64,000 nucleotides of DNA, taken from Streptomyces dangxiongensis. Its GTDB lineage: Bacteria; Actinomycetota; Actinomycetes; Streptomycetales; Streptomycetaceae. The position numbers were made by a program, and so were the translations under genes. The notes under the pieces are model-generated. The model did no database searches. It saw only the letters and a list, made by a program, of their open reading frames with translations, and was not told the origin of the DNA. The stretch lies in NCBI RefSeq assembly GCF_003675325.1, contig NZ_CP033073.1, positions 3,038,001 to 3,102,000 of the forward strand, in the 5' to 3' direction. Below, one piece after another: positions 38,863-51,128 of the stretch. Each line of letters starts with the position of its first letter. Positions within the stretch are counted from its first letter, which is position 1.

Positions 38863-39447
38863 CTAGCGGCCCGCCGGCGTGCCGCGTCCGACGTCCGCGT
38901 GGCCGGCCTGGGGCGGTACCACCGCTCCGCCGAAGGGGTACTCGCGCAGCTTGCGCCACACCCCGTCGGCGCCCTGTTCGTAGAGCGCGAAGCCGGTGCA
39001 CGGCCACTCGGCGTCGAAGCCCGCCAGTTCCTCGAAGGCGCGGTCCATCGCCGCGTCGTCGATGCCGTGGGCCACGGTGACGTGCGGGTGGTAGGGGAAC
39101 TGCAGCTCGCGCGCCACCGGGCCGGAGGCGTCGCGGATCCGCTGCTGCAGCCGGGCGCAGGCCTCGGCGCCCCGGACGACCCGGACGTAGACCACCGGTG
39201 ACAGGGGCCGGAAGGTGCCCGTACCGGACAGCCGCATCGGGAACGGCCGGCCGGCCGTGGCGACCTCGGAGAGGTGCGCGTCGACGGCCGGCAGGGCGGC
39301 CTCGTCCACCTCGGTCGGCGGCAGCAGCGTGACGTGCGTGGGGATGCCGTGAGCCGCGGCGTCGCCGAAGCCCGCGCGCCGCTCCTGGAGCAGGCTGCCG
39401 TGAGGCTCCGGGACCGCGATCGACACGCCGATCGTTACGGTCCCCAC
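38863..39447 (-). CDS. 2'-5' RNA ligase (LigT/2H phosphoesterase) family protein
   Basis: 2H-fold protein of 194 residues. The two HxT/HxV catalytic motifs are HVTLLPP (about residue 39) and HPHVTVAHG (about 122), facing each other in the fold. Members hydrolyse 2',3'-cyclic phosphodiesters or ADP-ribose 1'',2''-cyclic phosphate; the bacterial substrate is generally unknown. GTG at 39447 has a perfect AAGGAG eight bases upstream, which settles the start over the longer frame. It is located upstream of nothing obviously related; trpS follows on the same strand after 39598. Confidence 0.88.
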   Translation of the reverse strand: MGTVTIGVSIAVPEPHGSLLQERRAGFGDAAAHGIPTHVTLLPPTEVDEAALPAVDAHLSEVATAGRPFPMRLSGTGTFRPLSPVVYVRVVRGAEACARLQQRIRDASGPVARELQFPYHPHVTVAHGIDDAAMDRAFEELAGFDAEWPCTGFALYEQGADGVWRKLREYPFGGAVVPPQAGHADVGRGTPAGR

Positions 39448-39597
39448 GTCGTCTCCTTCGTCGCGTCTGTCGTCTTCTCGGCCGTCCCGTCCCGGCCGTC
39501 GGCTATCGACTGTACGGCCACGGAAGTCCTGTCGGCAGGCGCACCGCAAGTGATGTGCAGCGCTCCGCCCGCCCGGACCCGTGTGCGGTCGTACGCC

Positions 39598-42294
<2,697 letters not shown>

Positions 42295-42365
42295 CTACCC
42301 GGCGCGCCGGGCGGGGACGGGCGCGCGTCCACCATGCGAGCGACGAGGCGATGGCGCGGTGGCCG

Positions 42366-42827
42366 TCAGCGGAGCGGGAGGTCGGGTCCGTGGTCGCCGG
42401 CGGCGCGGGGGCCGTGGATGCGCCGGTCGGCCTCGGCGATGGCGACGTCGTTGATCGCGGCCTCACGACGCCGCATCAGACCGTGCTCGTCGAACTCCCA
42501 CAGCTCGTTGCCGTAGCTGCGCCACCACTGACCGTCGGCGTCGTGCCACTCGTACTGGAAGCGGACGGCGATCCGGTCCCCGTGGAAGCTCCACAGGTTC
42601 TTGCGCAGCGCGTAGTCCAGTTCCCGGGCCCACTTCTCGGTCAGGAAGGCGACGATCTCCGCGTGGCCGGTGAGGAACAGGTCCCGGTTGCGCCAGACCG
42701 AGTCGGGTGTGTAGGCCAGCGCGACCCGCTGCGGGTCGCGGGTGTTCCAGGCGTCCTCGGCCGCCTGCACCTTCCGGAGGGCGGTCTCCAGGGTGAACGG
42801 GGGGCAGGGCGGGCGGGTCTCGGACAC
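42366..42827 (-). CDS. NTF2-fold DUF1348 family protein
   Basis: Small cytoplasmic protein of 153 residues with the DUF1348/SnoaL-like fold. Family sequence is extensive: [51 protein letters not shown], then [20 protein letters not shown] and [16 protein letters not shown]. The conserved AINDV precedes the C terminus. No biochemical role is established for the family. ATG at 42827. The neighbouring GspS-like gene upstream is 80 bases away on the same strand. Confidence 0.9.
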   Translation of the reverse strand: MSETRPPCPPFTLETALRKVQAAEDAWNTRDPQRVALAYTPDSVWRNRDLFLTGHAEIVAFLTEKWARELDYALRKNLWSFHGDRIAVRFQYEWHDADGQWWRSYGNELWEFDEHGLMRRREAAINDVAIAEADRRIHGPRAAGDHGPDLPLR

Positions 42828-42906
42828 GGCGGCCTCCTCGGGGCGGCGGCGAACGGGAGGGGGACGAGCGTTCCCCTCGGCGCACGACCACGGTACGGCT
42901 CGGCGG

Positions 42907-44091
42907 TCAGAGGATCACGTGGGGCAGGAAACGGGCGTACTCGTCGGTGATCAGGCCGGAGGACTCGCGCAGACCGAGGCCGGCCGGTTCGTCCCGGACG
43001 ACCCAGGCGCCGAGGACGACGTGGTTGCCGTCGAAGGCGGGGAGGGGGGCGAACTGCTGGTAGCAGCAGGGCTCGTCGCGGAGCACCGCGGGCGCGCCGG
43101 GCTTGTGCACGGTGACGCCCTCGCCCTCGCGGCCGAGGAGGGGTTTGGCGACGTAGCCGGCGGACGCGGCCAGCTCGCGGGGGCCGTCCAGGTGGGCGGG
43201 CAGGAGATTGGGGTGCCCGGGGTACAGCTCCCAGAGGATCGCCAGCAGGGCCTTGTTGCTCAGCAGCATCTTCCAGGCGGGTTCGATCCACAGGGTGCTG
43301 CCGGTCCCGCCGCCGTTGTCGAGGGTGTCCAGGACGTGCCGGCCGAAGGCGTCGGTGGTGAGCCACTCCCAGGGGTAGAGCTTGAAGAGGGCGCGGATGA
43401 AGCCGAGCCGGTTGTCGACGAAACGGCCGGAGAGGCTGTCCCAGCCGATCTCCTCCATGGCGAGCCAGTCGGTGGTGAGACCGGCCTGTTCGGCGGTCTC
43501 CTTCAGATAGGCGACCGTCATCAGGTCCTCGCCGAGTTCGTCGGCGGCGGAGTGCGCGAAGTGCAGGGGGCTGCCGGGCGGCAGGAGCGCGGCCTGCGCG
43601 CGCCAGGCGTCGACCAGCCGTTCGTGCAGGGAGTTCCACTGGTCGGCGCCGGGGAAGCGGTCCTCCATCCAGAACCACTGCGACGAGGCGGCCTCCACCA
43701 GGGAGGTCGGGGTGTCGGCGTTGTACTCCAGCAGCACGGCCGGGCCGGTGCCGTCGTAGCGCAGGTCGAAACGGCCGTAGAGGGAGGGGAGTTCGTCACG
43801 GCGGTGCCAGGACTCGGCGACGGCCGCGGCCACCCGCGGGTCGGTGATGCCGAGGTCGGCGAACCGGTCCTCGGCCACGATGTGCCCGGCCGCCGCCAGG
43901 CACATGCGGTGCAGTTCGCCGACGGTCTCCTCCAGCGCCTCCACCTCGTCCAGGGTGAAGACGTAGTAGGCGCTCTCGTCCCAGTAGGGGCGCAGGGAGC
44001 CGTCGGGGTGGCGGGTGAGCGGGTAGATCAGCCCCTGGGCCTCGACGGTCCGCTGCCAGCCGGGGCGGGGGTTGATGGTGCGGCGTTCCAT
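42907..44091 (-). CDS. Glutathionylspermidine synthase-like (YgiC-type) ATP-grasp protein
   Basis: 394-residue ATP-grasp protein matching only the synthetase half of GspSA; the N-terminal amidase is missing, as in YgiC/YjfC. Motifs: [40 protein letters not shown], then [20 protein letters not shown] and [16 protein letters not shown] (ATP-binding loop), with [19 protein letters not shown] near the end. It may ligate a carboxylate to an amine; substrate unknown, since actinomycetes use mycothiol rather than glutathione. ATG at 44091 lies 11 bases from the upstream lipoprotein stop, paralleling the E. coli ygiB-ygiC pair. Confidence 0.88.
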   Translation of the reverse strand: MERRTINPRPGWQRTVEAQGLIYPLTRHPDGSLRPYWDESAYYVFTLDEVEALEETVGELHRMCLAAAGHIVAEDRFADLGITDPRVAAAVAESWHRRDELPSLYGRFDLRYDGTGPAVLLEYNADTPTSLVEAASSQWFWMEDRFPGADQWNSLHERLVDAWRAQAALLPPGSPLHFAHSAADELGEDLMTVAYLKETAEQAGLTTDWLAMEEIGWDSLSGRFVDNRLGFIRALFKLYPWEWLTTDAFGRHVLDTLDNGGGTGSTLWIEPAWKMLLSNKALLAILWELYPGHPNLLPAHLDGPRELAASAGYVAKPLLGREGEGVTVHKPGAPAVLRDEPCCYQQFAPLPAFDGNHVVLGAWVVRDEPAGLGLRESSGLITDEYARFLPHVIL

Positions 44092-44102
44092 GCGTGTCCC
44101 CG

Positions 44103-44507
44103 TCAGCCGCCGGAGCTGCCCTTGCCGCCGCCGAAGCCGCCGCGGTGCACTCCGGAGCCGTGGTGGTCGTCGTCCGACGAACCACCGCCGCCCTTGCCGG
44201 GCTTGGTGAAGGAGCCGCCGTCGACCCAGCCGTGCTTCTCGTCGCCCTCGTAGTACCAGGCGGCGTCGGCCGTCTTCCGCAGGGACTTCCCGGCGGTCCT
44301 CTTCTTCGCGCCCGTCCTCGGCGACGTGCCGCCGGTCCTGCAGTTCTTGTCGGAGACGACCTTGTAGCCCTTGGTGAGGCTGTAGCTGTCGCGGTCGACG
44401 CAGCGCTTGTCCGGCTCGGACCCGCAGGCCGTGAGGGCGGCGGCCAGCAGGCCCATGCCGCCGAGGACGACCGTGCCGGAGCGCAGTTGCCGGCGTGTGT
44501 CCGCCAT
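44103..44507 (-). CDS. Small Cys-containing lipoprotein (YgiB-like)
   Basis: 134-residue lipoprotein: signal peptide LRSGTVVLGGMGLLAAALTA with lipobox LTAC|G. The mature part has two Cys in CVDRDSYSLTKGYKVVSDKNC, reminiscent of YgiB/DUF1190, then an aromatic patch AAWYYEGDEKHGWVDGGSF and a Gly/Ser/His-rich tail ending KGSSGG. ATG at 44507. Its stop lies 11 bases before the GspS-like gene, so they are probably one operon and act on the same surface or cofactor pathway. The YgiB relation is by pattern and context, not alignment. Confidence 0.8.
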   Translation of the reverse strand: MADTRRQLRSGTVVLGGMGLLAAALTACGSEPDKRCVDRDSYSLTKGYKVVSDKNCRTGGTSPRTGAKKRTAGKSLRKTADAAWYYEGDEKHGWVDGGSFTKPGKGGGGSSDDDHHGSGVHRGGFGGGKGSSGG

Positions 44508-44614
44508 GGTGGTGTCTCCCCCGTGTGCCGTGATGTCCGGCCGACAGCCTAGGCACCGGCGTGAGCGGCCGTACAGGCACCCCCTCGGTCCGCGGGCTCG
44601 CCTAGAGTCACTCC

Positions 44615-45454
44615 GTGCTTCTCGGAATGGTGTGCGCCCTCGGCGCGGCGGTCTGCTTCGGTACGGCGACGGTGTTGCAGGCGGTGGCCGCGCGGGCGGC
44701 GGTCGCCGACGGGGGCGGCGGGGACGCGGCGCTGCTGCTGCGGGCGCTGCGGCAGTGGCGGTACCTGGCCGGCCTCGCGCTGGACGGGCTCGGGTTCCTG
44801 CTCCAGATCGTGGCGCTGCGGTCACTGCCCATCTACGCGGTGGGCGCGGCGCTGGCGGCGAGCCTCGCGGTGACGGCGGTGGTGGCGGCGCGGCTGCTGC
44901 GGGTCCGGCTGAGCGGGGTGGAGTGGGCCGCCGTGGGCGTGGTGTGCGCGGGCCTCGCCCTGCTGGGACTGGCCTCGGGCGCGGAGGGCGAGCGGGAGGG
45001 ACCGGACTGGCTGCGGTACGCGATGGTGGTCACGGCGGTGTGTGTGCTGCTGCTCGGCGCGGCCGGCGGCCGCCTCACGGGCCGGGCCCGCGCCCTGCTC
45101 CTGGGGCTCGGCGCCGGGTTCGGGTTCGGGGTGGTGGAGGTGGCGGTACGGCTGATCGACTCGCTGCGCCCGGCCGACCTGCTCACCAACCCGGCGACGT
45201 ACGCCCTGCTGCTCGGCGGCGGCGCCGCGTTCCTGCTCCTCACCTCGGCCCTCCAGCGGGGCTCGGTGACGACCGCCACCGCCGGCATAGTCATCGGCGA
45301 GACGCTCGGCCCCGCCGCGGTGGGCGTGGTCTGGCTCGGCGACCGGACGCGGGAGGGCCTGGGCTGGTTGGCGGCCCTGGGCTTCGCGGTGGCGGTGGCG
45401 GGAGCCCTCCTGCTGGCCCGCTTCGGCGAGGCACCGACGGCGCAGGAGGTCTGA
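44615..45454 (+). CDS. EamA/DMT-family membrane transporter
   Basis: Integral membrane protein of 279 residues with about ten helices in two repeats, the drug/metabolite transporter layout. It opens MVCALGAAVCFGTATVLQAV, followed by YLAGLALDGLGFLLQIVALR and a second half with GAAFLLLTSALQRGSVTTAT and IVIGETLGPAAVGVVWLGDR. Substrate unknown. GTG at 44615 gives a start directly at the first helix. It is divergent from the YgiB-like lipoprotein gene and ends 22 bases before the convergent MocR regulator. Confidence 0.85.
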   Translation: MLLGMVCALGAAVCFGTATVLQAVAARAAVADGGGGDAALLLRALRQWRYLAGLALDGLGFLLQIVALRSLPIYAVGAALAASLAVTAVVAARLLRVRLSGVEWAAVGVVCAGLALLGLASGAEGEREGPDWLRYAMVVTAVCVLLLGAAGGRLTGRARALLLGLGAGFGFGVVEVAVRLIDSLRPADLLTNPATYALLLGGGAAFLLLTSALQRGSVTTATAGIVIGETLGPAAVGVVWLGDRTREGLGWLAALGFAVAVAGALLLARFGEAPTAQEV

Positions 45455-45476
45455 GGGTGCGGGGTCGGCGCGGGGC

Positions 45477-46877
45477 CTACGGCAGTACCCGGCACAGGGC
45501 TTGCAGGGTGGAGGTCCAGGTGCTGTCCGGTGGGGTGCCGTAGCCGACGACCAGGGCGTCCAGGGGGGTGGTGCGGGCCTGGGGGTGGCGGTGGAAGGCG
45601 AGGCCGTGCAGGGCCAGGCCCTGCCAGACGGCGGCCTGGACCACCGACTGTTCCGTGCCAGGGGGCAGGCGCAGCACCGCGTGCAGGCCGGCCGCGATGC
45701 CCGTCACCCGCACGTCGGGCGCGTGGTCGGCGACGGCCTCGGCGAGGGCGTCGCGGCGGCGCCGGTAGCGCAGGCGGGCGGAGCGGACGTGGCGGTCGTA
45801 CGCGCCGGAGGTGATGAACTCGGCGAGGGTGAGCTGGTCCAGCGCGCCCACCGTGTCGATGCGGCCCTTCGCCGCGGTCACCCCCTGGACCAGGGACGGC
45901 GGCAGCACCATCCAGCCCAGGCGCAGTCCGGGTGCGAGGGACTTGCTGGCGGTGCCGAGGTGCACGACCCGGTCGGGGTCGAGGCCCTGGAGGGCGCCGA
46001 CCGGCTGGCGGTCGTAGCGGAACTCGCCGTCGTAGTCGTCCTCCAGGACCAGTCCGCCGGTGCGGCGTGCCCAGTCGACGACGGCGGCCCGGCGGTCGGG
46101 GTGCAAGGGGGTGCCCATGGGGAACTGGTGCGCGGGGGTGAGCAGTACCGCGCCCGCGTCGCCCGGTGCCCGCGGGTCCGTGCCGAGTTCGTCGTAGGGC
46201 AGCGCGGGCGTGGTGAGGCCGGCGTCCCGCAGCAGCCGCCAGTACGCGTCCACGCCGTACGACTCGACCGCCACGGTCCGTACGCCGCGCTCCCGCAGCA
46301 CCTTGCCGAGGATGACCAGGGCGTGCGAGAAGCCCGCGGTGATCACGACGGTCTCCGGGGTTGCGCGGACGCCCCGGGCGCGGGCGAGGTAGCCGGCGAG
46401 GGCGGTGCGCAGTTCGGGCCGGCCGTGCGGGTCGCCGTAGCCGAGGGCGTGGAAAGGGGCGGTGGCCAGGGCGCGGCGGGCGGCCCGGAGCCATTCGGTG
46501 CGCGGGAAGGCGGCGAGGTCGGGGGTGCCGGGGGTGAGGTCGTGGGCCGGCGCCGCGGGGGTACGGCGGGGTGCCGGGCGGGCGGCGGGAGTCACCGGGG
46601 TGCTGTGGGGCACGCCGGTGGCCACCCGGGTGCCGGAGCCCTGCCGGGCGGTGAGCCAGCCCTCGGCGACCAGGTCGGCGTAGGTCTCGGCGACGGTGTT
46701 GCGGGCGATGCCGAGGTCGGCGGCGAGGGTGCGGGAGGACGGCAGGCGGGTGCCGGGGGTGAGGCGGCCGGTGCGGACGGCGTCGCGCAGGGCGTCGGTC
46801 AGGCCGCGGCGCAGCCCGCCGGCGCGGGTGGGTTCGAGGTGCAGGTCGACGCCCAGAGTGGCCCAGGATCTTGCCAT
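45477..46877 (-). CDS. MocR/PdxR-type GntR regulator with aminotransferase domain
   Basis: Chimeric regulator of 466 residues. Residues about 20-90 are a GntR winged helix: LRDAVRTGRLTPGTRLPSSR, TLAADLGIARNTVAETYADL and LVAEGWLTARQGSGTRVA. Residues about 110-460 are a fold-type I aminotransferase with GDPHGRPELRTALAGYLARA, LEDDYDGEFRYDRQP and the PLP-lysine segment HLGTASKSLAPGLRLGW. Such proteins sense PLP or an amino compound. ATG at 46877. It is divergent from the AhpD-like gene with only 46 bases between starts, which strongly suggests it controls that gene. Confidence 0.93.
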   Translation of the reverse strand: MARSWATLGVDLHLEPTRAGGLRRGLTDALRDAVRTGRLTPGTRLPSSRTLAADLGIARNTVAETYADLVAEGWLTARQGSGTRVATGVPHSTPVTPAARPAPRRTPAAPAHDLTPGTPDLAAFPRTEWLRAARRALATAPFHALGYGDPHGRPELRTALAGYLARARGVRATPETVVITAGFSHALVILGKVLRERGVRTVAVESYGVDAYWRLLRDAGLTTPALPYDELGTDPRAPGDAGAVLLTPAHQFPMGTPLHPDRRAAVVDWARRTGGLVLEDDYDGEFRYDRQPVGALQGLDPDRVVHLGTASKSLAPGLRLGWMVLPPSLVQGVTAAKGRIDTVGALDQLTLAEFITSGAYDRHVRSARLRYRRRRDALAEAVADHAPDVRVTGIAAGLHAVLRLPPGTEQSVVQAAVWQGLALHGLAFHRHPQARTTPLDALVVGYGTPPDSTWTSTLQALCRVLP

Positions 46878-46923
46878 GGAAATGGACCATACTCCTGGGC
46901 TGCCTGGCTTCTAGGGTCGAGGC

Positions 46924-47424
46924 ATGAGCACTACTGAGGCAACCGGCGCCTACGCCGCAGAGGAGGCCCCGCGGCTGCGCTGGGCCGAGCACGCACCCGA
47001 GGTCTACAAGGCGATGATCCGACTGGAGACCGCCGCCCGGAAGGGCCTGGACCCGACGCTGTACGAGCTGGTGAAGATCCGCGCCTCGCAGATCAACCAC
47101 TGCGCGTTCTGCCTCGACATGCACACCAAGGACGCGCTTGCGGCCGGGGAGAGCGTCGAGCGGATCGTGCAGCTCAGCGCGTGGCAGGAGTCGCGGCACT
47201 TCTACACGGAGAAGGAGCTGGCCGCGATCGAGCTGACCGAGGCGGTCACCGTGCTGACGGAAGGCTTCGTGCCCGACGAGGTGTACGACCGGGCCGCGAG
47301 CCACTTCGAGGAGGCCGAGCTGTCCCAGTTGATCGCCGCGATCACGGTGATCAACGCCTGGAACCGGTTCGGTGTGACCACCCGGATGACCCCGGGCCAC
47401 TACCGGCCGGGGCAGCACACGTGA
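46924..47424 (+). CDS. AhpD/carboxymuconolactone decarboxylase-family protein
   Basis: Alkylhydroperoxidase-like protein of 166 residues. The redox CxxC and adjacent His are present in SQINHCAFCLDMHTKDAL, the typical AhpD-like active site. Preceding helices LDPTLYELVKIRA and following SAWQESRHFYTEKELAAIEL fit the all-helical CMD fold. It probably reduces peroxides or disulfides, or acts in aromatic breakdown. ATG at 46924, divergent from the MocR-type regulator. The next gene begins within or just after its stop (GTGA at 47421 possible), suggesting a two-gene unit. Confidence 0.92.
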   Translation: MSTTEATGAYAAEEAPRLRWAEHAPEVYKAMIRLETAARKGLDPTLYELVKIRASQINHCAFCLDMHTKDALAAGESVERIVQLSAWQESRHFYTEKELAAIELTEAVTVLTEGFVPDEVYDRAASHFEEAELSQLIAAITVINAWNRFGVTTRMTPGHYRPGQHT

Positions 47425-47487
47425 GCCGTACACAGCTACTGGAACCGGCGGATGGTCAGCCGCCGCGTCGCACCGGGGGGTCATCAG

Positions 47488-48220
47488 CCGTGAGCAAGGT
47501 GGAGCAGTTCCGCGCCCTGCACGTCCGGCGGGGGCCGGACGAGCCGCTGGTGCTGCCCGGCCCCTGGGACGCGGCCAGCGCCCGGGTGTTCGTGGCGGCC
47601 GGGTTCCCGGCACTGGCCACGCCGAGCGCCGGGGTGGCGGCCTCCCTCGGCTACGAGGACGGGGCCACCCCGGCCGACGAGATGTTCGCGGCTGTCGCCC
47701 GGATCACGCGGGCGGTGGACGTGCCGGTGTCGGCGGACGTCGAGGGCGGGTACGGGCTCGCGCCGAAGGAGCTGGTGGAGCGGCTGCTGGAGGCGGGGGC
47801 GGTGGGGTGCAACCTTGAGGACTCGGACGACGAGGGTGTCCTCAAGGACCGGCACGCGCACGCCGAGTACCTCGCCGAGGTCCGTGCGGCCGCCGCGGAC
47901 CGGCTCTTCGTCAACGCCCGCGTCGACGTCTTCGTCCACGGCGACGGCGACCCCGAACGGGCCATCGAGCGGGCCGCGTCCTACGTGGCGGCGGGCGCGG
48001 ACTGCGTCTACCCGATCCTGGCCCCGCCCGCCGTGCTGCCGCTGCTGCGCTCCGGCATCCAGGGCCCGCTGAACGCCCTGGCCCGGCTGGACGGGGACGA
48101 CGGCCCCTCGCCCGCGCCGCGCTCGGCGAACTCGGGGCCACCCGGATCACGTTCGGTCCGGGACTCCAGCGACGGGCGTCCGCGGCGCTGGCCGGGATCG
48201 CCCACGGTCTGCGCGGGTGA
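47488..48220 (+). CDS. Isocitrate lyase/PEP-phosphomutase family protein, C-terminal frameshift
   Basis: TIM-barrel carbon-carbon lyase family member of about 244 residues. Motifs: LPGPWDAASARVFVAAGFPA, TPSAGVAASLGYEDG, VPVSADVEGGYG (metal-binding), GCNLEDSDD, VNARVDVF and ADCVYPILAP. The active-site KKCGH motif of true isocitrate lyase is absent, so it is a PEP-mutase/oxaloacetate-hydrolase-like relative with unknown substrate. The frame is lost near 48107-48125. One indel restores LGELGATRITFGPGLQRR and a stop at 48220; read literally the frame continues into the next gene antisense. GTG 47488 is preferred; GTG 47421 overlaps the AhpD stop. Confidence 0.85.
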
Positions 48221-48226
48221 GGGCCG

Positions 48227-49180
48227 TCATGACAGCCACCGCTTCCACACGGCGGGGTGGCTGTCCACCCACTTCCGCGCCGCCTCGGCCGGGTCGAGCT
48301 TCTGCTCGGCGATCATCAGCGAGACCTCGTTCTGGTCCTCGGTGGTCCACCGGAACTTCTTCAGGAAGGCCGCGGCCCGGCCCCCGTGCCGCACGAAGCC
48401 GGCGTTGAGGTACTTCTGGAGCGGGGTGTGCGGGTAGGCGCAGGCGACCTTCGCCGCGTCCGCGTCGCAGCCCTCCTTGTACGGCGGCAGCCTCACCTCC
48501 GTCATGGGGACCTTCTTGAACAGCCACTGGGGCGCGTACCAGTAGGTCAGGAACGGCTTCTTGTCCTTGGCGAACTGCTTGATCTGCGTGATCTGCGCCG
48601 CCTCGGACCCAGCGAAGACGACCCGGTAGTCCAGTTGGAGGTTCTTCACCAGCGCCCTGTCGTTGGTGACATAGGACGGGGAGCCGTCCATCAACTGGCC
48701 CTTGCCGCCGCTCTCCGCGGTGCGGAAGAGGGAGGCGTACTTGTTCAGGTTCCGCCAGTCGGTGATGTCCGGGTGCTGCTTCACCAGGTACGTCGGCACG
48801 TACCAGCCGATGTGACCGGTCACCCCGAGGCCGCCGCCGGGGGCGATCGTCCTCTTGTCGTGGACGTACCGGTTCTCCTGGTCGGGGTGGCCCCAGTCCT
48901 CCAGCAGGGCGTCGACCCGGCCCTGGCTGAGCGCGTCCCACGCGGGCACCTCGTCGACCTGGACGGTGTCGACGCGGTAGCCCAGCTTGTGTTCGAGGAG
49001 GTACTGGGCGACGGCCACGTCGGCCTGCGCGCCCACCCAGGACTGCACGGACAGGGTGACCGTCTTCGATCCCTGGGCGTTCGCGAACGGGCTGGCCTGC
49101 TTCGTCATGTCGGCGGCGCCGCAGCCGGTCGCGGTCAGCAGCGTCAGCGCGCCCGCCAGGGCGGTCGTACGTCGTCGCAT
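48227..49180 (-). CDS. Glycine betaine/choline ABC substrate-binding lipoprotein
   Basis: OpuAC-type binding lipoprotein of 317 residues. Lipoprotein signal RRTTALAGALTLLTATGC with lipobox TATGC|G. The mature protein shows VTLSVQSWVGAQADVAVAQY, ALSQGRVDALLEDWGHPDQE, GVTGHIGWYVPTYL, FLTYWYAPQWLFKKV and RWTTEDQNEVSLMIAE; the multiple Trp/Tyr provide the aromatic box for quaternary ammonium. ATG at 49180 has AGGGAG upstream and lies two bases from the permease stop. Last gene of the betaine operon. Confidence 0.93.
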   Translation of the reverse strand: MRRRTTALAGALTLLTATGCGAADMTKQASPFANAQGSKTVTLSVQSWVGAQADVAVAQYLLEHKLGYRVDTVQVDEVPAWDALSQGRVDALLEDWGHPDQENRYVHDKRTIAPGGGLGVTGHIGWYVPTYLVKQHPDITDWRNLNKYASLFRTAESGGKGQLMDGSPSYVTNDRALVKNLQLDYRVVFAGSEAAQITQIKQFAKDKKPFLTYWYAPQWLFKKVPMTEVRLPPYKEGCDADAAKVACAYPHTPLQKYLNAGFVRHGGRAAAFLKKFRWTTEDQNEVSLMIAEQKLDPAEAARKWVDSHPAVWKRWLS

Positions 49181-49181
49181 G

Positions 49182-51128
49182 TCAGGCTCCCTTCCTCGCG
49201 TGCCGCTCGGTCGGCTGGGTGACACGGTCCAGCATCAGGCCCAGGCAGACGATCGCCGCTCCGGCGACCAGGCCGGTCGCCAGGTCGCCCTGGGCGAGGC
49301 CGAAGGCGACGTCGTAGCCGAGGGCGCCACCGCCGACCAGGCCGCCGATGATGACCACGGCCAGCACCAGGACGACACCCTGGTTGACGGCGAGCAGCAG
49401 GGAGCGCCGGGCCAGTGGGAGCTGGACCTGCCACAACTGCTGGCGGCCGGTCGCGCCGAGCGAGCGCGCGGACTCCAGCGCGGCCTCGTCGACCTGGCGC
49501 AGGCCCTGCGCGGTGATCCGGACGACGGCCGGGAGGGCGTAGACGACGGCCGCGGCGACCGCGGGGGCGCGGCCGACGCCGAACAGGGCGACGACCGGGA
49601 TGAGGTACACGAACTGCGGCATCGTCTGGCACACGTCCAGCACGGGCCGCAGGACCCGCTCGACGCGGTCGCTGCGGGCCGCGGCGATACCGGTGGCGAA
49701 GCCGAGGACGAGGGTCACGGCGACCGCGGCGAGCACCTGCGAGAGGGTGTCCAGGGACGGCTCCCACACACCGAGCACACCGATCGCGGCCATGGCGAGG
49801 ACGGCGGTCAGCGCGGTACGCCAGGTGCCGATCAGCCAGGCGAGGGCGGCGACGACGAGCAGCACCGACCACCAGGGCAGCCACTGGAGTCCGTCGCGTA
49901 CGGGGTCCAGGACCCAGGTGGTGAAGTGGCCCGCCCAGTCGGCCGTACCGCCGATGACGGGGACGCCGGAGTACAGGTGGGAGGTCATCCAGTCGACAGC
50001 GCGGTTGACCGGTCCGGCGATGGCCAGCGTCCAGCCGGAGGGCCAGTCGAGCGCGCCGAGGAGGCGGGCGGCGAAGGCGGCGGCGACGGTGACGGCCAGG
50101 GCGTACGGCCGGCCGATCGTGCGGGGGCGGCCGGTGGCCGGGGTGCCGGCGCCGGCGGCGCCGGTGACGCGGTCCAGGACCACCGCCAGCAGCACGATCG
50201 GGATGCCGGCCGCGAGGGCCGCGCCGACGTCGACCGAGGCGAGGGCCTGGTAGACGCGGTCGCCGAGGCCGCCGGCGCCGATGACCGCCGCGATGACGGC
50301 CATGGACAGCGCCATCATGATCGTCTGGTTGAGGCCGAGGAGGAGTTCCTTGCGGGCCAGTGGGACACGGGCGGTCAGCAGCCGCTGCCGCGCGGTGGAG
50401 CCGAGCGACTCCACGGCCTCCAGGACTTCGGGGTCGGCGCCGCGCAGACCGAGCGAGGTGAGGCGGGCCATCGGCGGGGCGGCGTAGACGACGGTGGCGA
50501 GGACGGCCGCGGGGACGCCGATGCCGAAGACCAGGACGACGGGGAGGAGGTAGGCGAACGCGGGGAGCACCTGCATGGTGTCCAGGACCGGGCGCAGGGC
50601 GCGGTCGAGCCGGTCGGAGAGGCCCGCGCCGAGACCGAGGACGGTGCCCACGGCGACGGAGGCGAGGACGGCGACCACCATCAGGGCGAGGGTCTGCATC
50701 GTCGGCACCCACATGCCGAGCGCTCCGCAGGCCAGGACGGCGGCCGCGGTGCCGGCGGCGAGACGGGCGCCGCCCAGGCGCCAGGCGGTGAGCGCGCCGA
50801 ACGCGGTGACGCCGGCCCAGCCCGCGGCGAGGAGGGTGAGGTAGACGGCGCGGACGGCCCAGATGACGGCGTTGCTGATGTAGCCGAAGAAGTAGAGGAA
50901 CAGGGGGTGGCTGTCCCGGTTGTCCATGACCCAGTCGCCGGCCGTGGCGAGGGGCTTGGTGAGGCTGACCGTCAGTTCGTGGGGCCAGGCGGCGCCGGGC
51001 CAGTGGGTGGCCGCCCAGGGCGCGAGGACGGCGGCGAGGACGGCGAGCAGGAGGAGCTTGCCCGCGGCTCTGCTCCGGAGGACGCGGGGGGTGCCCGTGC
51101 GGGAGGTGGGGACGGTGAGGGTTGCCAT
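49182..51128 (-). CDS. Fused double permease of the betaine ABC transporter
   Basis: 648-residue membrane protein containing two ProW-type permease domains in tandem. Domain 1 signature EAVESLGSTARQRLLTARVP (EAA loop); domain 2 ESARSLGATGRQQLWQVQLP. Each has its own membrane core, e.g. VLPAFAYLLPVVLVFGIGVP and TMPQFVYLIPVVALFGVGRA. Transporters of this type normally use two copies of a 280-350 residue permease; the fusion supplies both in one chain, allowing asymmetry between halves. ATG at 51128 shares a base with the ATPase stop (TGATG). Confidence 0.93.
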   Translation of the reverse strand: MATLTVPTSRTGTPRVLRSRAAGKLLLLAVLAAVLAPWAATHWPGAAWPHELTVSLTKPLATAGDWVMDNRDSHPLFLYFFGYISNAVIWAVRAVYLTLLAAGWAGVTAFGALTAWRLGGARLAAGTAAAVLACGALGMWVPTMQTLALMVVAVLASVAVGTVLGLGAGLSDRLDRALRPVLDTMQVLPAFAYLLPVVLVFGIGVPAAVLATVVYAAPPMARLTSLGLRGADPEVLEAVESLGSTARQRLLTARVPLARKELLLGLNQTIMMALSMAVIAAVIGAGGLGDRVYQALASVDVGAALAAGIPIVLLAVVLDRVTGAAGAGTPATGRPRTIGRPYALAVTVAAAFAARLLGALDWPSGWTLAIAGPVNRAVDWMTSHLYSGVPVIGGTADWAGHFTTWVLDPVRDGLQWLPWWSVLLVVAALAWLIGTWRTALTAVLAMAAIGVLGVWEPSLDTLSQVLAAVAVTLVLGFATGIAAARSDRVERVLRPVLDVCQTMPQFVYLIPVVALFGVGRAPAVAAAVVYALPAVVRITAQGLRQVDEAALESARSLGATGRQQLWQVQLPLARRSLLLAVNQGVVLVLAVVIIGGLVGGGALGYDVAFGLAQGDLATGLVAGAAIVCLGLMLDRVTQPTERHARKGA

